DNA from: Patagioenas fasciata
Taxonomy: Eukaryota; Chordata; Aves; Columbiformes; Columbidae
Reading direction: 5' to 3'
Assembly: GCF_037038585.1 (NCBI RefSeq)
Contig: NC_092520.1
Coordinates: 12,097,001 to 12,161,000, forward strand
DNA length: 64,000 nt
The notes under the pieces were generated by a model. It saw nothing but the letters and a program-made list of their open reading frames with translations, was not told where the DNA came from and made no database searches. Numbering within the stretch: position 1 is the first letter of the stretch; each line of letters starts with the position of its first letter. Position numbers and translations under genes: made by a program. Shown in pieces: positions 40,061 through 52,128 of this stretch.

Positions 40061-41716
40061 AGCACGTATAAAGCTAGCAGGAAATGTTTCCTTGTGCAGG
40101 TCCAACAACATACCTAGATCCCCTCAACCTTAAAGCAGCGAGGGACAGTGATGTGGGAGGACACAAAAAACTGCAATGGTATTGGTTTTCCATCCTACTT
40201 CTAAGACAAATAGCATGGAAATGCCTCGCAGCAAACTGTAGCTATGATAACACTTGGCCTTTGAAGTATAAAGAGAGTGTGAGACGGACTGCTAAATGTA
40301 GAGCAAGGAACCATGTAAAATAAGTTGCACACCACTCCTGAGATGTGCTATATCTCTCTAGCTACAGATGGAAAACTGTGCGTTCTATGAAGTTCAGTTG
40401 CTGCTGCACAAATTCAGATGAGCTTGGTCTTCCTCTGGGAGAAAAAGAGTTCCCCATTCTTCAAGTCAGGTTAAGCAAGCTACAAATATAGAGCAGGTGG
40501 AGTGAACAGTTAAATCTTACAGAGTTGCTGGTTTTCTGGCTCCCAGATGAAGATATAATTATCCACAGCATTATTTCTGTGATTAAAATTAAGTGGAGAA
40601 ATTCTTTTATATATGTTTACTATAAAGCTCAGAATTTGTAGGACTGAGCATCTAATTGCTCTTTAAAAAAATAATTACGTTCTACACACAGTTTTAAAAG
40701 CTACTTGGGTTGTTTGCACTTCTATTCATACTGTGAAGGACTAAAAGCAAAAAAGTGAGTAAGCAAACCAGAAATGTGTTTTATGCTACCTAAATGTCAA
40801 GAATCTAAAGTTAGTACCTCTATTTTCTGTCTCCTGGGGAGTTCCTAGAGAATGATTTCATGTTTTTCTTAAAAAGCAAGGAAAGCACTACTTACCATGG
40901 TAAGAATCTAATTTTTCGGGAATATAGTTTACTATCTCAATATTTTATTAATATATCCTAGATACAATGTTCAGAAATTTCAAATTTTTGAAAATGACAC
41001 TGTTGAAAGAGAGACAATAGTGGCAACTACATCACTAAAAGTTCTTTAAACATCATCAGCAAAAAAATAATCTAAAGGTTCCTCCCATTAATTTGAATTC
41101 TTTATCTTGCATTCATGCATTTTTCCTTGGTATAATTAAAATGTGTTTCTGCAGAGGATGGTGAAGGCAATATCCACTTTCTTAGTCAATCGGGTGGAAA
41201 AATAACTGCAGTACAGGTAGGCCATTCATGCAGAAAATATCTATATAACAGACTATTGTGTAGCAATTTAGACATAAACCAACACATCCTTCTAATCCCT
41301 ACAGACCCAGTACTTGCATATCTCTTCCTTTGATGCCTGTTGAGCCTGTTGTATTTCAGGGACAGATTAGAATGGCATAATGGTCTGCCTACCTGCCACA
41401 ATTCAGACTTGCTTCTTTTTCACATTATTCAATCCAGCTGTGGAGTTAACTACACTGAAGCAACTCAACATATGCTTGCTGACGGTTGTTTATTAAAGAA
41501 GTAGAAAGGAGGGTACAATCAAGTCACCAACAGATTTGAAGTATCATGTTGCTGCAGATATTTCTGTGGTATTCTACCTATTGGTCCTATATACCTGCTG
41601 CGTGCTGACATCATCAAAAAATTAGCATTGCAGATAGCCAAAATAATATATTTACTTCTTCTTCACAACTATGCTTGCTTTCAGAATTATGCCTATATAT
41701 TTTTCTTTTTCCCCAG

Positions 41717-42585
41717 GTAATGCATTTGTGGTGAGCCTGGCTTTGGCTGATCTGGTGGTGGCCTTGTATCCATACCCACTGGTGCTCTTAGCTATTTTCC
41801 ACAATGGATGGACGTTGGGTGAAATGCACTGTAAAGCGAGTGGCTTTGTGATGGGACTCAGTGTAATAGGCTCTATTTTCAACATCACTGCAATTGCAAT
41901 AAACCGATATTGCTATATATGTCACAGTTTTGCCTATGAGAAAGTGTACAGCTGTTGGAACACAATGCTGTATGTCTCCTTAATCTGGGTATTAACAGTA
42001 ATTGCAATTGTGCCAAATTTTTTTGTCGGCTCTTTAAAGTATGATCCACGAGTCTATTCCTGTACATTTGTTCAGACTGCAAGCTCCTACTATACGATAG
42101 CTGTTGTGGTAATTCACTTCATCGTCCCTATCACCATTGTGAGCTTCTGCTACCTTCGAATTTGGGTTTTAGTGCTTCAAGTCAGAAGACGAGTCAAGTC
42201 AGAAACAAAGCCAAGACTGAAGCCAAGTGACTTCAGAAACTTTCTTACTATGTTTGTGGTTTTTGTGATTTTTGCCTTTTGCTGGGCACCTCTAAACTTC
42301 ATTGGACTGGCTGTAGCCATCGATCCTATGGAAATGGCACCAAAAGTTCCTGAATGGTTATTCATCATAAGCTACTTCATGGCTTATTTCAACAGCTGCC
42401 TTAATGCAATAATATATGGACTTCTTAACCAGAATTTTCGGAATGAATACAAACGAATTTTAATGTCACTGTGGACGCCAAGGCTTTTCTTCCAGGACAC
42501 ATCCAAAGGAGGGACTGATGGTCAGAAGAGCAAGCCTTCTCCTGCTTTAAACAACAATGACCAAATGAAAACTGATACCTTGTAG
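41717..42585 (+). CDS. MTNR1B: MTNR1B coding exon 2 (melatonin receptor 1B, residues 71-359 and stop)
   Basis: This exon carries TM2 to TM7 and the C-terminal tail. It starts after a pyrimidine tract ending CCCCAG and completes the split Gly codon. Joined to exon 1 it gives 359 residues, close to the 362 of human MT2. Visible motifs are Asp82 in TM2, Cys109 and Cys186 (the conserved disulfide pair), NRY at 133-135 in place of the usual DRY (a melatonin receptor hallmark), CWAP with Trp260 in TM6, and NAIIY at 300-304 in place of NPxxY. Asn171 and His204 align with the human MT2 ligand-pocket residues Asn175 and His208. No frameshift or premature stop is seen, so the receptor looks functional. 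The family mediates melatonin signalling in circadian and seasonal physiology; tissue expression cannot be read here. Confidence 0.97.
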
Positions 42586-44029
42586 ATGTGTGATAATCAA
42601 TGCAGGAGTCTGTCCTGGAGAACTCCAAGAATGCAGTTGTGATGTTCTGGTCATTCTTGCTTACTTTGTGGGGCTTTCCATTTGGATGAAACTTTGTGAC
42701 TGGAATATCATCTCCTTGACAAAGCTCGTGGCTTTCAATTCATGATTTGTGCAAGGTAGCAATTGAAAACGCATTTCAGAAGTAAAGCAGCAGGTGAGTG
42801 CAACTGTTTTAGTTCTGAGAGTTGAACTCTGCTCCCGGACATATAAATGAGGCATTTTTTTTTTACTTCAGTGATAGTTTTGTGTTCTTCTTACAAAGTC
42901 AGGACTCACTTTTTAGAAGATGTAGTGATGGTACTTGTCTGTGGGCACAGCAACTCATCAAGGCTGCAGGGTGAGTTTTTCCTCCTTCCTGTATCTGAAC
43001 AAAGAGGGTGAAGCAGATAGTGTTTTCCACACATAAGCCAAACCACATTTCTGTGCACGTACTGGTGGCAGTAGTAGTATCTTTAAATCAAACTGGTAAA
43101 TTGGAGAGAAGAATGTTTGTATAAAAGCAAATATTAACATATGAGCCTTTCCTCACAGGTTTTTAATACTTAAATACACTGAGATTAGGAATACAGGGTA
43201 TTTAGTCTGTTCATCTTCTGCAGCTGATTTTGTGGTAGATATCATAACATAAATGGTTGATTTCTTACACATTTACTTTATGCAATATTCTTCCTTTAAA
43301 GAGGACTGAATTTTAATTGCACTCCATTTATTCACCTAAACATTTACTAGCAGTGTCATTTCATGTACTTTAGCACACCTTATACCTTTACAACAGACTG
43401 GAAATTATGGCATACGACCTGTGACAACTGGCCGCCAGGTAGGATATCCTGCATCATCTCAAATGACACTAGATCAAAGAAGAAACCCTTTTGATGGTAA
43501 TGGTATCTGAGATACTTGCCTCACTTACCTACATCCAATTTTTAACAAAATCCACTGTTGGTGTCTAACTTTAATTGACCTGCAAGGTTCCCTGTAGTGG
43601 AGATATGCTTCCTTCCATCTGTTATAAATACACATCCAAGGATGAGATTAAATGCTTTGTGAAGATGCTGATCTCCTCTCATTGACTTTAGAATGAGCTT
43701 TCGTTACTAATTCAAACCTCTCACTTTGGATAGCTAGACAGGAATTAATCTTGCCTAATTTGGGATGTCTCCAGTGTAGGTGTTTGCACATAGTTTATTT
43801 TCTAAATTCCTGCTGTAGTCCATGGAGTAACAGGAAATTATTAATTTTATCTTGAAACAGGCATCCTTATCGGTCAGGGGAAGTGACTGACAGAACTCAC
43901 TGACTGTATCTTCATTAACTGTAACAGAGATTGGGCAGCTCATGTAGACACATTTCAGGCAAAGACAGGTGATCTCAATCCCATAACTAGTGTATCTGCA
44001 TATCATATTTACACAGTTCATAAAATAAA
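42586..44029 (+). other. Probable 3' UTR of MTNR1B with candidate polyadenylation signal
   Basis: The sequence after the TAG stop is AT-rich, without repeats or domains. An AATAAA hexamer lies at 44024-44029, about 1.4 kb past the stop, and an ATTAAA occurs earlier near 43645. Either could end the transcript. The choice is inference because no transcript data are available. Confidence 0.35.
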
Positions 44030-45320
44030 AGGATGTTTTTCCATTTTCTTTTCAAACTCAGCCCAAACCCAAACTGGATTTATTCTGCTTCAGGTAACAC
44101 ATTGTAGCAGTGACTGTACAGATCAGATTACAATTTGGGTTATGCTCCACAGCTTCATAGTTATTTGCACAGTGTGGTTTGCATTATCTCTAAACCAGAT
44201 TAGGGATCTATGTGCAAAGACACAGTCAGCAAAGTTATTTTGTCATTAGACCTGAAACGCACATTATTCTTAGTAGCACTGTTCAGGTATTGAAACAGGA
44301 AAAGAGGAATTCAGGTTGCTGTTACATTCCAGTTTGGGTTTCCTGATCTGGCTATTATGAAAAATATTTTTGTACTAATGTTAATTTGTACAGCCAAATA
44401 CTGCTCCTGAAGCCATAAAGACATATTAAACATCACCCTTTTGTTGCTATACTTACAGATAACCATCAAAGAACCAGTATTTTAAATGTTTAATTTACTT
44501 GCCAAAAATCTATGTAAACTACAACAAAGTAACAAATGTGATGATTCTTGTAGCTTCCTGTATGTTCCTCTAATAATTTCTGATGATCTCTGAAGTTCGG
44601 TACCCTGACACTCAGAGAGAGTAGTCTGATGAAAGCTGAAAACCTTGTGAATGGGGGTAGGAAAGAGATGGGACAAATTTAGCCTAGTGGTAGACAGTAA
44701 AAACATTGTAGCTAAAAGTAGCAACTACTATTAATGTAGTCTCTACTTGGAACATAATTTTGTAAGTCTGACACAGTTTTGATATATATTGTCTTTCCTC
44801 ATGACTTCCATACCAAGAGACAACACAGAGCTAATATATGCAATGTGAAAACTTCCCTCAGAATAAATAAGGTATTTAAAGAGTCTGGGAAACTTTTGGA
44901 AAAGGACATCAGGTTTGCTTCATTGATAATCCTGCTTTTTCTGACTTCTATGAGCAGTCAAAACTGTGACTTGGAAGACAAAATTTATTACCTGACTTGT
45001 AGATGAACTAGTATTAGAAGTAAATTGATCGACTGTGATTTATCACTTGCTGACATGGGTCAGAATAGACTACAGAATTTGGATCAAATTCCCATTAGTG
45101 TTTTAGTTCCATAAAACAAATCTAAACATTGTTACCACTTGCTTGGGCATAAAAGTGAGCAGCTATCATTCTGCATACTCATGGGAAGAAGATCTGAAAT
45201 TTTTATGAAGCCATTTTACAAATTACCTCTGCACATTAAAAACTAAAGCTCACTTAAAAGAATACTTGTGCTAGTACCTCCTCAACTATACTAAATGAAG
45301 CTCACATGAGTAATAGAATA
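44030..45320. other. Downstream non-coding DNA
   Basis: AT-rich, no recognised gene, RNA or repeat. Confidence 0.55.
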
Positions 45321-45321
45321 G

Positions 45322-45812
45322 AAACATAGAATCATACAATTGTTTGGGTTGAAAGGGACCTTAAAGATCATCTAGTTCCAACCCCCTGCCATGGGCAGGG
45401 ACATCTTTCTCTAGACCAGGTTGCTCAAAGTCTCATCCAACCTGGCCTTGAACACTTCCAGGGATGGGGCATCCACAGCTTCTCTAGGCAGCCTCACCAC
45501 CCTCACAGTAAATAATTTCTTCCTCATATCTACTCTAAATCTACACTCTTTCAGTTCAAAAGTGTTAACCCTCATCCTATCACTACATTCCCTGATAAAG
45601 AATCCCTCCTCATCTTCCTTAGATCCCCTTTAGGTACTGAAAGGCCGCAATAAGGTCTCCCTGGAGCCTTCTCTTCTCTAGGTTAAACAGTCCTAACTAT
45701 CTCAGCCTGTCATAGGAGAGATGCTCCAGTGCCCTCATCATCTCCGTGGATGGACCAACAGGTCCATGTCCTTCTTGTGGATCCCAGAGCCAAACACAGT
45801 ACTTGAACATAG
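45322..45812 (-). mobile_element. CR1 LINE 3' fragment, minus orientation
   Basis: Starts with AGAATCATACAATTGTTTGG and continues through the reverse complement of the CR1 3' UTR and ORF2 C-terminus (CCTGGAGCCTTCTCTTCTC region) to about 45812. Several stops and indels show moderate age. Confidence 0.85.
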
Positions 45813-48800
45813 TCATGCATTTTCAAAGAAAGAAGTGTTCCAAAAGTTGATCCTTCCTCAAAAAATATGGAAAATTTTTGGAACGGTGCTAAATTGTTCA
45901 GTGTGGATTATACCACTACAACATTTGTTCAATGGAATCCTGTTCTGTATGGTGTCTGCAAAGCCAGTGGAGCTACTTAGTGTGCCAGGTACTGTTGTTT
46001 CTTGAGTCCTGATGTTACTTCTTGAGTCCTGATGTACAGTCCCTGTCTGTCAAAGTAAGTTTTGTACCACATATTATTATAAAGCATTGCATTTGAGTTG
46101 ACCTGGAAATCAATCAAATTCATAAAATTTATGTTAATTTGCATGACTAAATGCAGCTCTTGCCTGGTGAAACCTCTTTATGTTGCAATTTTTTTTCCAT
46201 ATAGTAATGTATCCATCTGCCTATATCAAAAGCCTTAAATTAATTTTCTCCCTCTTTTATTGCAATTCAAAATCCATTTTCCTTGAATTTACATTTGAAG
46301 AAAAAAAATCTAAGTGCAATTTGAATTGTAACTAACCATCAATATAAGTGATACGATTATAACATGATTTGAAAGTATACTCAGGAAGAACATACCAGCC
46401 TTGCATCTTTTAGGAAATTATTAATACTATTTCCATTATATAAATGTATTTATACCAGTGTATCAGACATAGACACTTTAAGAAAAAGGAGAAAGAAAGT
46501 CAGGTAGAACCTGTGTTCTGCACAAGGTAACTAGTGAAGGCAAAACCAGGGCCTCAGGGATGAAGTCTGTTTCCAGAACATTTGCAGTATTTTCAAGTAT
46601 TTCATGTTATCTTGATTAAAAAAAAAAAAAAAGTGTTTTCTACTTATTAAAAGAAATGAATATATTCTAGAATTGTTCTTACAATAGAACTGAGTAGGAA
46701 AAATGCTTACCCTTATGTAGATGGGTGAAGACCACTTGTAAATTCTTTCAGTAAAATGAAGGTGTGGTAAAGTCTAAATGAGACTGAAGTGATGCATTAG
46801 CCTTATCCTGTCTCTCCATGCAAGTAAAAATTTCACTCTCAAGGAAGAATTAGAGCTAAGGGTTCAATCCTATTACTGTTGACTTCAGTGAGATCAGGTT
46901 TTCATACCAAATTATTGACAAAATAGAATAATTCTCATTCTCAGGGGCAGAAATACATTTCTGTCTCTCCACTTCTTCCTTTAAGGACACATTTAGATAA
47001 AACTGATTATTTTTATTTCCCAATTGTATTTTTAAAGAACAGCACAAGTCTGGGAATTTCACAATGAACAAATATCTATGGAAGATTGTATATATTTCTT
47101 AATGTGTATATAACACGGTTTTGGTCATCTGAACAATTTCTTGCATTTAAAGACATTTACAGATTCAATAGAAAATGTGGAAGATAATTTCTTTTCAGTC
47201 ATACGTTGATACGTTGCTATTTTAACTGAATCTTGCATACATGGTCTGTAATAAGAAATCAATATTTTGCCTCGAGTTATAATGAGCATGCAAAGAGACC
47301 ACTATGGATGTCAGCTGTAGAACACATAGTTGATTTCTGTTCATCCTCTTGTTAGTAAAACCTCAAGCTGTAGTAACAAAAATATTACTAAACCCATGTT
47401 TTAAATCTATATTTTTATATGTATTTTGTGGTATAAATTTACTCTGGGGTAAGAACCGCATTAAATGACTTGTCAAAAAAATGGATACTCTGAATTTAAT
47501 GACTGGAGCTAGAGGTTGAAACCACAAAGAATATGACCCACTATGTTGCCCACTGGACCTGGGATTGTCACATTCATCAATTGTAGAAATTCTTATGTTC
47601 AGTCCTGAAGTCTTTAGTCCTTGGGGACAGCTGGGAATGTCCTATGGAATATCGTTGATGTCCACTCACAGAACAAGTTAATCTCATGTCATTGTGCATG
47701 GAAAGCTCCAAATCGATCAATGACTACAGAAAGAAGCCTTGAAATTGCTGTATAAAGAATCATTCTTTGGGAGAATAAAGAAGAGCTGGCTACAGTAACA
47801 GCATTTTAAAAATCATATTTTATGTCTGAAATGCATATCAAATAATTTTACTCTTCTGTAAACTTACTGAGGTTCCTTTCTGCCTACAGTCATGTGATAA
47901 AATCAACTAAATGCATGCCAACAGAAATAATAGGCAGTGACAAGTGAGGTCTGTTGATGTCAGCTGTGTTGTTTTAATTGCAAGCTAATGAACAGCGGGG
48001 TTTTGTCCTTAGAAAAACAAAAAACAAAACAACAACAACAACAAAACACAAACAAACAAAAAAAAAACCCAACAATTTTTAAAAAGCCTGTGAAAGCAAG
48101 CCATGTGACCATAATTTTAAATTTCTTCACAAAGAAATCTTGTGGCAGATCACGTGTTTGCATGTGTTTAGTGTAAATGTAACCATTTCATCCTGGACAA
48201 AAACACACAAAAAAACACAAAACAAACCCCTACCAAACTAACAAGCTTTGCAAAATTAACAACAACAAAAAGAAATCTTGTTCCAAGGTGAAATATACTT
48301 TACTGCAGAAATGTGCATTTTGCGATTCCCAACTTTCAGCAGTCCCCATAAGATATTCCTCTCCACAGAGCTGCTCTCTGGCATCTCGTTGGGCCCCACA
48401 CTCCTTACCCTTCCTTTGAACATCAATGCAGTTATAGAGACCTTCCTTGTTGCCCTTCTCCTTGCTGCCTCCTGGACGATGTACCATGTGAAGGAGATTA
48501 TTGCATGGATTCGAGTCTTTGTGCTGCAAAGTCTGAAGAAACCTTTCCCTTTCCATTCCATTTGCAGCAGCCTGACCTTGCAACTGGAGAAGTGGATGCT
48601 ATTTAATGTGACTTCCTATAGTGAGAAAGGTCAGCTGGCACAGGATATTCTCGATGATCCGAAGTCAATGCATAGCTCAGTAGAAGAGAGAATGTATTGA
48701 CAAGTCATCTAATATCCCTTGACAATGACACTTTGATCGAATGCTGGAGCCTGTTGAGAAGTAAATCTTTCTGTGAAGGAATCAATCAATCAAAAAGAAA

Positions 48801-49735
48801 GATCAGGCTTTAGGGTTTTTTTCCTTTTATGTTTCAATACCAATCTAGGGACTTCTCAAATACAATATACTTTTGACATTGAAAGTGTTATTATCATATC
48901 CTGCACTTTTCATTATTCTCAAGCAGAACTTGACCAGAAGTCCATTTCATTAGCCTGGTTCAAGCAGTTGTATGCCCTTTCATGTTAAAGAATCCTTGTC
49001 AAAAGTTGCTCTTAGCCAGAGTAACTGCTGCATACCTTTTTTCTACTTTCTTTATCATTTACTTTGTTTAAAAAGGACCCATAAATATTTATGAAAGTAT
49101 ATGCAATATATATGTAATCTTAAAAATACAAGATAGATTTTCCTTTTTGCAATGTATTCACCAGTCCCACATGCCTGAGTTACATATGATAATTCCTAAA
49201 GCCAAGAACTAGTGATCCCAATGCTTTTCAAATACTAAACCCTAATTCAGTCTTTAATCAACTGCAGCTTTTTTGTCATTCTTTAATTACTATATCATTG
49301 GGAATCAATACAAATTTTGTGTTCATAAGCTTAGATTCCTGCAAGGGTTAATTAGTCTTAGTCCAACACTTCACACAATTGCACAGCAAGAAATAGGAAT
49401 TTGAAAAAGCATGATATCATTAAACATAGTGAATCAAAAGACTTTTTTCCCTTTGCTCTGAAGTGGGATGAATTTTAAATTAGGTGTCACTGCAATATCA
49501 TGAGCGCCTGTTCTGCTGCTAAATTTCAAGCAGACATTTAGTATTTTAAATTATTTTATATAATTAGCAGATATGAACTACAAAAAAGCTACTGCAACAA
49601 TTTATCTGCATACTCTTGGGCCATTGGTTACAATGCCTGACTTTCAGCTGGAAATACAAAAAGTTAACACAATAGCTCTAATAGTTCTCTCTGATGTATA
49701 TAATAAATTGATATGTCATTCAAGCCATCCGTATT
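45813..49735. other. Downstream non-coding DNA with one longer open frame
   Basis: No gene is supported. A 140-codon + strand frame (48278-48700) overlaps a 117-codon minus frame (48230-48583) in a somewhat GC-richer patch; neither shows a domain. A-rich AAC/AAAC repeats lie at 48010-48067. Homopolymer A runs occur near 46617. Confidence 0.5.
46001..46035 (+). repeat. Short tandem duplication, period 20
   Basis: CTTGAGTCCTGATGT occurs at 46001 and again at 46021 with TTACTT between. Confidence 0.9.
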
Positions 49736-49856
49736 AAAGCACATTCTGCATATGTTGGGGTTTTTTCTGTTTTGTTTTTGTTTTGGGTTTTTTTTTCACA
49801 GATTTGTTTCTGTAGAGAAAAAGAAAATTTAAAAACAAAACAAAACACGTCCCCCT

Positions 49857-49949
49857 AAACAAACAAACAAACAAACACACAAACCAACCAACCAACCAAC
49901 CAACCAACCAACCAACCAACCAACCAACCAACCAACCAACCAACCAACC
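49857..49949 (+). repeat. (AAAC)n followed by (AACC)n microsatellite
   Basis: AAAC units to about 49876, then about 17 AACC units from 49882. On the minus strand this reads as an artefactual WLVG repeat frame. Confidence 0.97.
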
Positions 49950-50911
49950 CACCACACAAGAAGACAATGTCTCATAAATAGAGACCATCTTTCAAACGCA
50001 TTACATGCAAGGAACTAGACAGCATCAAGTACCATTTCTTTGGGGAAAAACAATAGAGACCTTGGAGTGCTATACTCCATCTAATTCTCTAGCTATTTTC
50101 CAAAGAGGCACATTTGCTTGTTGAGCAACTTCTGCGATCATCTGACCTTTTCTAATGTAAGAAAAAAAAATGGCATGGATTGAACTGAAACCTATGAATC
50201 AAAAATGGTCTTATTTGAAAGAATCTGATGTGCTACTGATGCATTTTGTTCTGTGTCTACCCTGCTCCACCCCAGAGGACCACAGCTTTGTTATAACAAG
50301 GCTTTCATCCCATGCTCTTTTTAACCTTACTGATTTTTCCTTGTGCTCATTTTCTTGGAAAGAGGAGGAGATTTTACAGTAAATTTGAATGTGACTATCT
50401 CAGGTAAATATAATTAAAAATCATATCTGAAACGGTGATATCTTCTTTATAGCTTGTTAATTAAAAACATTTGAAGTTATAGCAATCACCAAAGAGCATG
50501 AATGCAAACCATGATCCATTCTGCCTGTCTTTAGCCCAGTATGCAGCAAACAGGAGACCGGATTTGTTGTTGTTGTTGCTCTTATTAAATAATACATTTA
50601 TGTTACTCAGATTCCTGCCCAGAAGGTTCTCTCTAATGATAAGAGTAATAAAATGTCTCATAATTTTGAATTATGACATATGAATAAAAATCATAAAATG
50701 TGTCTCTACAGCCATATAATTCAATCTATGGTATGGGGACCTGCTAGACTTCACACATCATGCACATGTGATTACTTGCATACATTGACTGCTCTCCAGA
50801 GCAGCAGGAATCTCTGTTAGCATAACAAGTCCTACATGGATCACTGAAAATGAAACCCAGGTAAGCAAATTTTCTGCCTGTGCTTTTGTTCATTGATCTC
50901 TACAGGTTTGC

Positions 50912-52128
50912 TGACACTACAAATCATACTGCCTTAGGGAGCAGAGATCCAAGTAAAAGGTCAAATTATACTGGCTGTGAGGACAAATTTGTTGTGAGCT
51001 GCTGTAAGATAAATGGTCAAACAAATGATATATTTCTGCTCCAGAGTAATGAGACTGTAGTTCTGGAAATGTTTCAAGACCATCTAAGGAACCTGACAGT
51101 GCACAAGTCAATGGGATCTGATGAGATGCATCTGTGGGTCCTGAGGGAACTGGCAGATGAAGTTGCGAGACCATTATCCATCATATTTGAGAAGTCTTGG
51201 CAGTCTGGTGAATTTCCCACTGACTAGAAAAGGGGAAACATATCCCTCATTTTTAAAAGGGAAAAAAAAGGAAGACATGGGAAACCACCAGCCAGTCTCA
51301 CATCTGTTCCCAGCAAGATTGTGAAGCAAATCCTCCTGGAAACTAAGCTAAGGCACATGGAAAATAAGGAGCTGACTGGTGACAGCCAACATGGCTTCAC
51401 TAAGGACAAATCATGTCTGCCAGCTTTGGTGACCTTCTATGATGGAGTTACAGTGTTGGTGGATAAGCGAAGAGGAACGAATGTCATCTGCCTGGACTTG
51501 AACAAAACATCTGACACTGTCCCGCATGAGATCTCTAAATTGGAGAGATGTGGATTCAATAGATTGACCACTCAGTGGATAAGGAATTAGCTCGATGGTT
51601 GCACTCAAAGAGTTGCAGTCAGCAACTAAGTGTCCAAGCAGAGACCAGTGACAAGCGGTGTTCCCCAAAAGTCCATATTGGGACCAGCTCTGTTTAGCAT
51701 CTTTGTCAGCAACATGGGCAGTGGGATTGAGTGCACCCTCAGCAAGTTTGCTGACGAGACCAAGCTGCGTGGTGTAGTCAACACACTGGAGGGAAGGGAT
51801 GCCATCCAGTGGGACCTTGACGGGCTTAAGCCATGGGCCTGTGTGAACCTGATGAAGTTCAAGAAGGCTATGTGCAAGGTCCTGCACATGGGTTGTGGTA
51901 ATTATGCTGGGCAAAGAATGGATTAAGAGCAGCCCTGAGGAGAAAGACTTGGGATTTTAGCTGACAAGAAACTCAATATTGGTCGGCGATGTGCATTTGC
52001 AGCCCAGAAAACAAACCATATTCTGGGCTGCATCTACAGGAGTGTGGCCAGCAGGTTGAGGGAGGTGATTCTGTTCCTCTACTCCTCTCTCATGAGACCC
52101 CACCTGTAGTCCTGTGTCCAACTCTGTA
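50912..52128 (+). mobile_element. Degenerate CR1 LINE copy, plus orientation, lacking its 3' end
   Basis: Decayed ORF2 blocks run in order: [15 protein letters not shown] (near 51135), a QHGFTKDKSCLPAL block (near 51390), an ICLDLNKTSDTVPH block and GVPQKSILGPALF (near 51660), SKFADETKL, and a degenerate C-terminus near 52000-52120. The copy stops around 52128 before the ORF end, with no 3' tip. Several frame changes are present, so it is old. Confidence 0.82.

Larger units (their letters stand above)
11132..41716 (+). other. MTNR1B intron 1 (30,585 bases)
   Basis: The intron begins with GTAAGG and ends with a T/C-rich tract and CCCCAG, and it interrupts the coding sequence in phase 1. Its first 1.9 kb remains fairly GC-rich. 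The rest is AT-rich and holds a solo LTR, several CR1 fragments and simple repeats listed separately. Between those repeats I see no supported exon or RNA gene in 13022-18760, 19220-22395, 22452-23990, 24290-25090, 26360-28590, 28765-31555, 31775-35440, 37280-39490 and 40065-41716, only short open frames without recognisable domains. Confidence 0.9.

Noticed and set aside
41671..41716. Extension of the exon 2 frame upstream to an ATG at 41671
   Set aside because: This segment contains the polypyrimidine tract and AG acceptor of the intron; the receptor sequence begins at 41717.
49734..49988. Minus-strand frame with a WLVG repeat, resembling a repeat protein
   Set aside because: It is the translation of the (AACC)n microsatellite.
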